From positions 496,001 to 560,000 of the forward strand of contig LMOK01000002.1 in NCBI GenBank assembly GCA_001423545.1: a stretch of 64,000 nt of DNA, given 5' to 3'. The stretch is from Orlajensenia sp001423545. GTDB taxonomy: Bacteria > Actinomycetota > Actinomycetes > Actinomycetales > Microbacteriaceae. Numbering within the stretch: position 1 is the first letter of the stretch; every line of letters starts with the position of its first letter. Below, piece by piece: positions 24,824 through 32,176 of this stretch. The translations under genes and the position numbers were made by a program. Below the pieces are notes generated by a model, which worked only from the letters and a program-made list of their open reading frames with translations, made no database searches and was not told the origin of the DNA.

Positions 24824-25948
24824 GTGAGTATGGAAATCGAGATCGGCCGCGCCAAGCGCGGTCGCCGTGTGTATGCGTTCGACGACGTCGCCATCGTGCC
24901 GAGCCGGCGCACCCGCGACCCTGAAGACGTGTCGGTGACCTGGTCGATCGACGCGTACCAGTTCGACATCCCGTTCCTCGCGGCGCCGATGGACTCCGTC
25001 GTCTCGCCGACGACGGCCATCATGATGGGTCAGCTCGGCGGCCTCGGCGTGCTCGACCTCGAGGGCGTCTGGACGCGCTACGAGGACCCGGAGCCTCTGC
25101 TCGCCGAGATCCGGACCCTCCCGCAGGACCAGGCCACCCGCCGCATGCAGGAGATCTACTCGGCACCGATCAAGCCGGAGCTCGTGACCGAGCGCCTCGC
25201 CGAGATCCGCTCCGCCGGCGTCACTGTGGCCGGCGCCCTGTCTCCGCAGCGCACGCAGGAGCTCTACGAGACCGTCGTCGCTGCCGGGGTCGACCTGTTC
25301 GTCATCCGCGGCACGACCGTCTCGGCCGAGCACGTCTCGAAGAGCACCGAGCCGCTCAACCTGAAGAAGTTCATCTACGAGCTCGACGTTCCGGTGATCG
25401 TGGGCGGTGCGGCCACCTACACGGCGGCCCTGCACCTCATGCGCACCGGCGCGGCCGGCGTGCTCGTCGGCTTCGGCGGGGGAGCCGCATCCACCACCCG
25501 CGCAGCGCTCGGCATCCATGCCCCGATGGCCACGGCCGTCGCCGACGTCGCCGGCGCTCGCCGTGACTACCTCGACGAGTCGGGCGGACGCTACGTGCAC
25601 GTCATCGCCGACGGCGGCCTCGGGACCAGCGGCGACATCGTGAAGGCGATCGCCTGCGGTGCCGACGCCGTGATGCTCGGGTCGACCCTGGCACGGGCGA
25701 CGGATGCCCCCGGTGGCGGTTACCACTGGGGTGCCGAGTCGCACCACTCCAAGCTTCCGCGCGGCAACCGCGTGCAGGTCGGCACGATCGCCCCGCTCGA
25801 GGAGATCCTCTACGGTCCGGCTCCCGTCGCCGAGGGCACGGCCAACCTCGTCGGTGCGCTGCGTCGCTCGATGGCCACGACCGGTTACTCGGACCTCAAG
25901 GAGTTCCAGCGGGTCGAAGTTGTTGTCGCGCCGTATCAGGGCAACTAA
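24824..25948 (+). CDS. guaB3: GuaB3-family IMP dehydrogenase-related protein
   Basis: 374 residues from GTG 24824 (ATG 24830 is an alternative). MEIEIGRAKRGRRVYAFDD and IVPSRRTRDPEDVS are the GuaB3 hallmarks. It has the TIM barrel (ADGGLGTSGDIVKAIACGADAVMLGS) but no CBS domains. Where IMPDH has GPGSICTTR, this protein reads GFGGGAASTTR, so the catalytic Cys appears to be Ser. Classical IMPDH activity is therefore doubtful. A cyanobacterial GuaB3 has, to my knowledge, been reported as a GMP reductase. It lies between the ABC-F gene and glpD. Confidence 0.93.
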   Translation: MSMEIEIGRAKRGRRVYAFDDVAIVPSRRTRDPEDVSVTWSIDAYQFDIPFLAAPMDSVVSPTTAIMMGQLGGLGVLDLEGVWTRYEDPEPLLAEIRTLPQDQATRRMQEIYSAPIKPELVTERLAEIRSAGVTVAGALSPQRTQELYETVVAAGVDLFVIRGTTVSAEHVSKSTEPLNLKKFIYELDVPVIVGGAATYTAALHLMRTGAAGVLVGFGGGAASTTRAALGIHAPMATAVADVAGARRDYLDESGGRYVHVIADGGLGTSGDIVKAIACGADAVMLGSTLARATDAPGGGYHWGAESHHSKLPRGNRVQVGTIAPLEEILYGPAPVAEGTANLVGALRRSMATTGYSDLKEFQRVEVVVAPYQGN

Positions 25949-25951
25949 CGT
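25923..25951 (+). promoter_or_regulatory. Candidate glpD promoter
   Basis: TTGTCG (25923-25928), a 17-nt spacer, TAACGT (25946-25951), overlapping the guaB3 3' end. The start would be near 25958, with a short leader containing GGGAGG before the ATG at 25981. Confidence 0.45.
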
Positions 25952-25980
25952 CGAAGTAACGACTCGCCTCAGGGAGGCCA

Positions 25981-27711
25981 ATGATGGCATCTACGAACAA
26001 CGTCAGCCGATCGTCCAAGCTCGGCCCTGAGGAACGCGCGGCTGCGCTGACGAGGATGAAGGAGCGGGAGCTCGACATCCTCGTGGTCGGAGGCGGGATC
26101 GTGGGGGCCGGAGCGGCGCTCGACGCCGTGACCCGTGGGCTCAGCGTCGGTCTGCTCGAGCAGCGCGACTGGGCGTCGGGAACGTCGAGTCGGTCGTCGA
26201 AGCTCGTGCACGGCGGCATCCGCTACCTGGAACAGCTCGACTTCAGGCTGGTGCGTGAGGCGCTCATCGAGCGCGGTCTGCTGCTGCAGCGCATCGCGCC
26301 TCACCTGGTGAAGCCGGTTCGCTTCCTGTACCCGCTCAAGAAGCGCGTGATCGAGCGCTGCTACATCGGCGCCGGCATGCTGCTGTACGACATCTTCAGT
26401 TACAGCGGCGGGCGCCCGCCCGGTGTCCCGCACCACCGTCACCTCACGAAGAGCCAGGTGATGCGCGCCATCCCGTCGCTCTCGAACGACGCCCTCGTCG
26501 GCGGCATCACCTACTACGACGCGCAGGTCGACGACGCGCGCTACGTGTCGTCGCTCGGGCGCACCGCCTCGTTCTACGGGGCTCACGTGGCCACCCGCGT
26601 CAAGGTCGAGGGCTTCGTCAAGGTCGGCCAACGCGTCGTCGGCGTGCACGCCCACGACCTGCAGACCGGGGAGCGCTTCGAGGTGCGGGCCAAGCAGGTC
26701 GTGAACGCGACGGGTGTCTGGACCGACGACACCCAGCGCATGGTGGGCGAGCGTGGAACCTTCAAGGTACGGGCGTCCAAGGGCATCCACCTGGTCGTGC
26801 CCCGCGACCGCTTCCAGTCCTCGATGGGACTGCTGCTGCGCACGGAGAAGAGCGTGCTGTTCGTCATCCCGTGGGGCAGGCACTGGCTCATCGGCACGAC
26901 GGACACCGACTGGAACCTCGACAAGGCGCATCCGGCAGCCACGGCGGCCGACATCGACTACCTGCTCGAGCACGTCAACAGCGTGCTGGCGACGCAGCTC
27001 ACCCGGGAGGACGTCGAAGGCGTCTACGCGGGCCTGCGCCCCCTCCTCGCCGGAGAGAGCGAGCAGACCTCGAAGCTCTCCCGCGAGCATCTGGTCGGGC
27101 ACAGCGTTCCCGGTCTCGTCGTGATCGCCGGAGGCAAGTGGACCACGTACCGCATCATGGCGAAGGACGCGATCGATGCGGCCGCGGATGCGCTCGACGG
27201 ACGCGTACCGCCGTCGACCACCCAGGAGATCCCGCTGCTCGGAGCCGAGGGCTACTGGGCGGCCTGGAACAAGCGTCGCAAGATCGCCAAGGCGTTCGGC
27301 GTGCACACCGTGCGCATCGAGCACCTGCTGAACCGGTACGGCACTCTGACCGACGAACTGCTCGACCTGATCCGTGACGATGCGTCCCTGGGGGAGCCGC
27401 TCCCGGGTGCGGACGACTACCTCGGAGCCGAGGTGGTCTACGCCGCATCGCACGAGGGTGCGCTGCACCTCGAGGACGTGCTCGCTCGACGCACTCGCAT
27501 CTCGATCGAGGCTTGGGACCGTGGAGTCTCGGCAGCCCCTGTGGCGGCCAAGCTCATGGGCGGCGTGCTCGGCTGGGACAAGGAACGTCAGGAGCGCGAG
27601 GTGGCGAACTACCTCAAGCGCGTGGCCGCCGAGCGCCAGTCGCAGGAGCAGCCCGACGACGAGTCGGCCGACCGCGTGAGGCTCGAGGCGCCCGACATCA
27701 TGACGCCGTAG
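25981..27711 (+). CDS. glpD: Aerobic glycerol-3-phosphate dehydrogenase
   Basis: FAD-dependent, membrane-associated oxidation of glycerol-3-phosphate to dihydroxyacetone phosphate, feeding electrons to menaquinone. It has 576 residues. The dinucleotide motif DILVVGGGIVGAGAALDAVTRG is followed by GTSSRSSKLVHGGIRYLEQ, the GlpD signature. GTTDTDW and YAGLRPLLAG are also typical. Two ATGs in tandem (25981, 25984) follow GGGAGG; either may be used. It is a glycerol and phospholipid catabolism gene, with a glycerophosphodiesterase at 37.9 kb that could supply its substrate. Confidence 0.96.
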   Translation: MMASTNNVSRSSKLGPEERAAALTRMKERELDILVVGGGIVGAGAALDAVTRGLSVGLLEQRDWASGTSSRSSKLVHGGIRYLEQLDFRLVREALIERGLLLQRIAPHLVKPVRFLYPLKKRVIERCYIGAGMLLYDIFSYSGGRPPGVPHHRHLTKSQVMRAIPSLSNDALVGGITYYDAQVDDARYVSSLGRTASFYGAHVATRVKVEGFVKVGQRVVGVHAHDLQTGERFEVRAKQVVNATGVWTDDTQRMVGERGTFKVRASKGIHLVVPRDRFQSSMGLLLRTEKSVLFVIPWGRHWLIGTTDTDWNLDKAHPAATAADIDYLLEHVNSVLATQLTREDVEGVYAGLRPLLAGESEQTSKLSREHLVGHSVPGLVVIAGGKWTTYRIMAKDAIDAAADALDGRVPPSTTQEIPLLGAEGYWAAWNKRRKIAKAFGVHTVRIEHLLNRYGTLTDELLDLIRDDASLGEPLPGADDYLGAEVVYAASHEGALHLEDVLARRTRISIEAWDRGVSAAPVAAKLMGGVLGWDKERQEREVANYLKRVAAERQSQEQPDDESADRVRLEAPDIMTP

Positions 27712-27730
27712 GTCGCCGCCCCCTCTGTAC

Positions 27731-27800
27731 GCCGTGCGCCATGTTGCGGGGCTGTGCGCCACAACAAGTGGCGCACAGCACCCGGAGATGGCGCGCGGCG
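27731..27800 (+). repeat. Palindromic repeat, copy 1, after glpD
   Basis: Contains a perfect 12-bp inverted repeat GCTGTGCGCCAC-N5-GTGGCGCACAGC at 27751-27779, then CCCGGAGATGGCGCG. A similar element (core GCGCCAC-N5-GTGGCGC, then CCCGGGAAATGGCGCG) lies at 28885-28956 in the same orientation. The two flank the gene at 27813-28784. It may also act as the glpD terminator, though it has no T-run. Confidence 0.7.
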
Positions 27801-27812
27801 TTCTCGCTGTGG

Positions 27813-28784
27813 TCAGGATCGGCGCCGATGAGGCGTGCGCGGGAGACCGAGCGCGAGCAGCTTCGCGGCGAGTGTCGCACTGTTCCACGCCTCGGCCCAG
27901 TCCCACCGTCCGCAGTTCCAGTGCAGCGCCGAGCGCACCGCATCCTCGCGCTTCTTCTCTGCGATCACGATCTGTCCGGGGGACCGGCGGTCGTCGGGGT
28001 CGAGCAGACTCCCGAGGTACTTGCCGTCACCGTCGGCCTCGCCCCACGCCCGGTACTCGGGCCACGCGAGGTCGAGGTGGACCGTCGATCCCGACGGGAG
28101 CGTCACCGGATACTGCAGTGTCGGAGCCGGGAACCCGAGCTCCTCGATGCGCAGCCGGCTCAAGGTCTCGAGCGGACTCTCCGCCTGTGTCGTCGCACGG
28201 TCGAGGACTGCGGCCACGCGTCTGCTGCCCGGGAAGGGGAGTCGCCGTTCGAAGGCCGAGCGCAGCTTGTCCGGCGTGGTCAGGGGAGGCCCGGTGCCGA
28301 ACCTGTCGACACGGAGGGCGGCATCCGCCATCACGAGGGCCTGCAGCAGCGAACGCGAGCGCGCGACGTCGATGAGCGTGTCGGGTACCGCGGTCGCGGC
28401 CACCCCGCCGAGATTGACGAGATCCACGGGGTCGCGGCGCCCGAACTCGACGACGCCGTTGCGCCTGCGACCGGATGCTGTCGGGGACAGGAGGAATACC
28501 TCCCGGCTGAACCCGTCCACGACGGGGAGCCCGTGCAAAACGGCGGCGGTGAAGCCGGCGAACACCGGGCGTGCGCGTTGTTCGCCGACAGCCAGCGCGA
28601 GAGCGATGTGGTGCTCGAGTTCCGTCAGGCGCTCGTGGGCGAGCTCGGGCAGGTAGACGCCGCGCCGCAGCCGCACCAGGTCCCCCGCCTGGCGCGCCGC
28701 CCGCAGGGCGTCAGCCAGACCGAGCTCGGTCGCCCGCCGGGAGAGGACGAGGTCGGCTGCAGTCGTGGGCAGGGGTGCTCTCAT
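27813..28784 (-). CDS. AbiEi/DUF559-like protein with nuclease-type C terminus
   Basis: 323 residues from ATG 28784, after CTCGGAG; the frame extends to 28826. The N-terminal 60 residues resemble the winged-helix of AbiEi-type proteins (GDLVRLRRGVYLP). The C-terminal 120 residues look like an endonuclease-type DUF559 domain: ESPLETLSRLRIEELGF, VHLDLAWPEYRAWGEADGDGK and VIAEKKREDAVR supply an E...D...ExD..K array as in PDDEXK/Vsr folds. Such orphan genes are common in actinobacteria and their role is unproven. It is the only minus-strand gene between 25 and 36 kb and is flanked by matching repeats. Confidence 0.75.
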   Translation of the reverse strand: MRAPLPTTAADLVLSRRATELGLADALRAARQAGDLVRLRRGVYLPELAHERLTELEHHIALALAVGEQRARPVFAGFTAAVLHGLPVVDGFSREVFLLSPTASGRRRNGVVEFGRRDPVDLVNLGGVAATAVPDTLIDVARSRSLLQALVMADAALRVDRFGTGPPLTTPDKLRSAFERRLPFPGSRRVAAVLDRATTQAESPLETLSRLRIEELGFPAPTLQYPVTLPSGSTVHLDLAWPEYRAWGEADGDGKYLGSLLDPDDRRSPGQIVIAEKKREDAVRSALHWNCGRWDWAEAWNSATLAAKLLALGLPRTPHRRRS

Positions 28785-28884
28785 GCTCCGAGGATGTCCG
28801 CGTGCGCCCGGGCGCCGCCGCGGCATCCGTCACTCGGTGAATCAACCTCGAAGACGCGAACCGGGGGAGGACACGACCTGTCCT

Positions 28885-28956
28885 TGCCGCACGCCGTTTC
28901 GCGGGGTCGCGCGCCACATCACGTGGCGCAGGCGCCCGGGAAATGGCGCGGCGGCG
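28885..28956 (+). repeat. Palindromic repeat, copy 2, before the antiporter genes
   Basis: GCGCCAC-N5-GTGGCGC at 28911-28929 with flanks similar to copy 1 (CGCGGGG upstream, GGAAATGGCGCG downstream). Same orientation as copy 1, about 1.15 kb apart. Confidence 0.65.
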
Positions 28957-28991
28957 TCCCAGCCGATTCGGGCCTCTCAGGGCGCTCTTGT

Positions 28992-28997
28992 TAGGGT
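28992..28997 (+). promoter_or_regulatory. -10 box of the khtTU-like operon
   Basis: TAGGGT about 36 nt before the ATG at 29034; an ACGGAG ribosome binding site lies in the leader. No clear -35. Confidence 0.35.
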
Positions 28998-29033
28998 GGA
29001 AGGACTGCCCCCGAGACGTACGGAGTTCCAGCC

Positions 29034-29558
29034 ATGGTCGATGTTCGGCGCGTCAAGCTCCCCGGGGTCGGGGTGTTGCACACCTTCATAACCGACGACG
29101 GCGGCAAGGTCGGCGTCATCGCCCACCGCTCCGGCCACAGCGACCTCGTCACCTTCTCCGACGAGGAGAACGACGCCGAGAAGGTGTCGCTGCGCCTGAG
29201 CGAGGACGAGGCTCACACCCTCGCCGAACTGCTCGGCGGAACGCAGATCACCGAGACCCTCACGGCACTCGACCAGATCCCCGGACTCTCGATCGACTGG
29301 TTCACCGTCGACTACGACGACCACATCGCCGGACAGCCGCTGGGCGACCCTGCCGATGCCGGCGTCGCCGGTCTCACCGTCGTCGCCGTCGTGCGCGGGG
29401 AATCCGCGAACCCGGCTCCGGCTCCCGACTTCAAGGTCTTCCCCGGTGACACCCTCGTGGTGGCCGGTGCGCCGGACAAGGTCCTCAAGGCCTTCGCCTA
29501 CTTCCGCACCGGGAGCCGCGCCGCCACGTCGGCCACCGACGCGCCGCCCGGAGGCTGA
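29034..29558 (+). CDS. khtT: Cation/proton antiporter regulatory subunit (TrkA-C, KhtT type)
   Basis: 174-residue cytoplasmic protein. The N-terminal 60 residues match KhtT proteins (VRRVKLPGVGVLHTFITDDGGKVGVIAHRSG) and a TrkA-C domain follows at about 75-160 (AGVAGLTVVAVVRGES, VFPGDTLVVAGAPDKV). KhtT gates the partner antiporter in response to ligands. The antiporter gene starts 3 bp after its stop, so they are cotranscribed and translationally coupled. Confidence 0.9.
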   Translation: MVDVRRVKLPGVGVLHTFITDDGGKVGVIAHRSGHSDLVTFSDEENDAEKVSLRLSEDEAHTLAELLGGTQITETLTALDQIPGLSIDWFTVDYDDHIAGQPLGDPADAGVAGLTVVAVVRGESANPAPAPDFKVFPGDTLVVAGAPDKVLKAFAYFRTGSRAATSATDAPPGG

Positions 29559-29561
29559 GCC

Positions 29562-30902
29562 ATGCACTTCGGCCCAGAACTCATCACGCTCGGCATCCTG
29601 CTGATCGTCGCGTACGCGCTCGGACGCCTGGGGAAGATGGTCGGACTGCCGACCATCCCGATCTACATGATCGTCGGGCTGCTCGCCAGTCCACATACCG
29701 GCTGGTTCCCGCTCAACTTCGAGAACCACTACATCGAGCTCATCGCCGTCTTCGGGCTCATCATGCTGCTGTTCAACCTCGGCCTCGAGTTCGACCAGGA
29801 CGAGTTCTTCGGCAATGCGGGCAAGCTGCTGATCTCGGGCGGCTCGTACATCGTGCTCAACATGGGCGCGGGTCTCCTGTTCGGCTTCATGGTCGGGTGG
29901 GGCCCGCGCGAGGCCCTGGTGATCGCGGGGATGACGGCGACGTCGTCGAGCGCCATCGTCACGAAACTGCTGATCGAGCTCAAGCGCCTGCCCAACCGCG
30001 AGACGCCGATGATCCTGGGCGTGACCGTCGTCGAGGACATCTTCATCGCCATCTACCTGGCGATCGTCTCCGTCGTGCTGAGCGGTGAGACCGACATCGG
30101 TCCCATCCTCATGAAGCTCGGCATCGCCTTCACGTTCCTCGTGATCATGTTCAGCGTCGCCCGGTGGGGAGGCAAGTTCGTCGGCCGCATCTTCCGCACC
30201 AAGGACGACGAGCTCTTCACCATCCTGTTCTTCGGCCTGGCCGTCATGTTCGGCGGCATCGGCGAGGTTCTCGGGGTGACGGATGCCATCGGCGCCTTCC
30301 TCATCGGCCTCGTGCTCGGTGCAACGCGTTATCGCAACAAGATCGAGCACATCGCCCTGCCGCTGCGCGACGTCTTCGGCGCGTTCTTCTTCCTGAACTT
30401 CGGCCTCGCGATGGACGTCGGCGCCTTCCCGTCGGTGCTGCTGCCTGTCGTGATCGCCATCGTGATGACCATCATCCTGAACGTGGCCGCCGGGCAGTTC
30501 GTGGCGCGTATCAACGGCCTCGGGGTGCAGGCAGGCATCAACGCTGCGGTGATCCTGCAGAACCGCGGCGAGTTCGCCCTCATTCTGGCGACGTTGTCCG
30601 TCGGTGCCGGACTCGACGAGCGCATCACCCCGTTCGCCGGCCTCTACGTACTCGTCATGTCGATCATCGGGCCGCTGCTGGCGGCGAACTCCGAGAAGAT
30701 CGGGGCGAGGATCATCCGCAAGAAGCCCGAGAAGCAGCGGCGGGAACGCGATCCGATGCTCGACGAGGAGATCGCGCTGATGGAGGCCGCGACGAGCGGT
30801 CTCAGCACCAGTCACACGGACGAGACGGCCGAAGCGGTCGAACGTCTCATCGACGTGAAGGACAATGGATCAGACACACCCCGCTCGAAGGACGACGACT
30901 AG
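29562..30902 (+). CDS. khtU: CPA2-family cation/proton antiporter (KhtU type)
   Basis: 446 residues with 12-13 membrane helices. Kef/KhtU-type features include LGRLGKMVGLPTIPIYMIVGLLASP, MTATSSSAIVTKLLIEL, VVEDIFIAIYLA and LQNRGEFALIL. It probably exports K+ or another monovalent cation in exchange for protons, controlled by the upstream TrkA-C protein. The C-terminal 60 residues are charged and cytoplasmic. It overlaps or abuts the SURF1 gene. Confidence 0.92.
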   Translation: MHFGPELITLGILLIVAYALGRLGKMVGLPTIPIYMIVGLLASPHTGWFPLNFENHYIELIAVFGLIMLLFNLGLEFDQDEFFGNAGKLLISGGSYIVLNMGAGLLFGFMVGWGPREALVIAGMTATSSSAIVTKLLIELKRLPNRETPMILGVTVVEDIFIAIYLAIVSVVLSGETDIGPILMKLGIAFTFLVIMFSVARWGGKFVGRIFRTKDDELFTILFFGLAVMFGGIGEVLGVTDAIGAFLIGLVLGATRYRNKIEHIALPLRDVFGAFFFLNFGLAMDVGAFPSVLLPVVIAIVMTIILNVAAGQFVARINGLGVQAGINAAVILQNRGEFALILATLSVGAGLDERITPFAGLYVLVMSIIGPLLAANSEKIGARIIRKKPEKQRRERDPMLDEEIALMEAATSGLSTSHTDETAEAVERLIDVKDNGSDTPRSKDDD

Positions 30903-31704
30903 ATCCATGCTCCGGATGATGGTGCGCCCTCGGTGGGTGCTCGCACTGCTCGCTGCCCTCGCGATCGCGGCAGCATTCGCCGTGCTCGGCCAGTGGCAGC
31001 TGAGTCGGGCCGTCGAGTCGTCGCGTGTGGAGACGCATCCGACCGAGACCATCGTTCCGCTCGCCGAGAAGGCCGAACCGTCGAAGCCCATCCGGCAGAC
31101 CTCCACTGGCCAGATGGTGTCGGTCACGGGCCGCTGGGTTCCCGGCGATGAACAGATCATCGGCAACCGCGTGAACGGCGAGGCCACCGGGTACTGGGTG
31201 GTGAGTCACCTGGCGGTGGACGCAGACGGTGAGCCGGGCATCCCCGTCGCCCGCGGCTGGGCCGCCGACGAGAAGACCGCCCGTGCCGTCGCAGCCGGCC
31301 TCGCCGACGAGGGCACCGAGGCCGTGACGGTCATCGGCCGACTCTTGCCGACCGAGGCACCCGAGGTTCCCGAGGAAGGCGAGGATCCGCACTCCATGAC
31401 GACGGTGTCGACGGCTGCACTCATCAACTTGTGGGCCGACTTCGACAACCGCGACGTCTACGCGGCCTACGTCGTCGAGATCGAGCCTCCGACGGGCCTG
31501 ACGCCGATCGATTCGCCGCCCCCGTCGCAGGAGGTGGAGCTCAACTGGCTCAACATCTTCTACGCCGGGGAGTGGGTCGTCTTCGCCGGCTTCGCCATCT
31601 TCCTCTGGTACCGGCTGGTGCGCGACGCGTACGAGCGGGAGCAGGAGGAGGCGGCGGATGCGGCAGCACAGGCCCCGGCCGAGACGACCTCCAGCGCGCC
31701 GTAG
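30865..31704 (+). CDS. SURF1-family cytochrome oxidase biogenesis protein
   Basis: 279 residues from ATG 30865 (overlapping khtU by 38 bp), or 265 from ATG 30907, four bp after the khtU stop; neither has a good ribosome binding site. A first membrane helix (RWVLALLAALAIAAAFAVLG) is followed by QWQLSR, a SURF1 signature; a second helix (WVVFAGFAIFLWYRLV) lies near the end. The soluble middle faces outside. It helps assemble the aa3-type oxidase, implying aerobic respiration. Its TAG stop doubles as the start of the -10 box of the next gene. Confidence 0.9.
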   Translation: MDQTHPARRTTTRSMLRMMVRPRWVLALLAALAIAAAFAVLGQWQLSRAVESSRVETHPTETIVPLAEKAEPSKPIRQTSTGQMVSVTGRWVPGDEQIIGNRVNGEATGYWVVSHLAVDADGEPGIPVARGWAADEKTARAVAAGLADEGTEAVTVIGRLLPTEAPEVPEEGEDPHSMTTVSTAALINLWADFDNRDVYAAYVVEIEPPTGLTPIDSPPPSQEVELNWLNIFYAGEWVVFAGFAIFLWYRLVRDAYEREQEEAADAAAQAPAETTSSAP

Positions 31705-31707
31705 AAT
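31702..31707 (+). promoter_or_regulatory. -10 box of the DUF3817 gene, leaderless type
   Basis: TAGAAT, whose first three bases are the SURF1 stop codon, 7 nt before the ATG at 31715. Confidence 0.5.
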
Positions 31708-31714
31708 GGTGCGC

Positions 31715-32176
31715 ATGCCGCTCGCACCCAAACCCGCTGATTTTCCGCGCATCCGGGGGGCGGTGAAGTTCTACCAGGTGGCCTCGGTCATCACCGGAAC
31801 CCTCCTGCTCGCCCTCTGCGCCGAGATGCTCCTCAAGTACCTCGGAGGCCTCGAGATCGAGCTCGCCGGACCCTCCGGCTTCCTCGCCCTCGTGCCCGAA
31901 GGCACCACCACCGCCGTGAACCTCTCGACCGGCATCCTGATCGTGCACGGCTGGTTCTACGTCGTCTACCTGTTCAGCGACTTCCGCCTGTGGAGCCTCA
32001 TGCGCTGGCCGTTCACCAGGTTCATCGTCATCGCGCTCGGCGGCGTCATCCCGTTCCTGTCGTTCTTCCTCGAGGGCCGCATCGCCCGTGAGGTGAAGGC
32101 GTACATCGCGACCCGAGAAGCCGAAGCCGCGCCCGTCGTCGCCCAGACCACCCCCACCGTGGAGGCCACCCCGTGA
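31715..32176 (+). CDS. DUF3817 integral membrane protein
   Basis: 153 residues from ATG 31715; an in-frame ATG at 31706 lies inside the -10 box and is unlikely. Three membrane helices are visible, with the DUF3817 features VKFYQVASVITGTLLLAL and TGILIVHGWFYVVYLFSDFRLW. Function unknown; the family is often found beside guaA in actinobacteria. It overlaps guaA by 4 bp (GTGA). Confidence 0.88.
   Translation: MPLAPKPADFPRIRGAVKFYQVASVITGTLLLALCAEMLLKYLGGLEIELAGPSGFLALVPEGTTTAVNLSTGILIVHGWFYVVYLFSDFRLWSLMRWPFTRFIVIALGGVIPFLSFFLEGRIAREVKAYIATREAEAAPVVAQTTPTVEATP

Noticed and set aside
27751..27779. The palindrome after glpD as only a terminator
   Set aside because: It has no T-run and a related palindrome recurs 1.15 kb away in a region that ends no plus-strand gene, so a repeat element is the better description.
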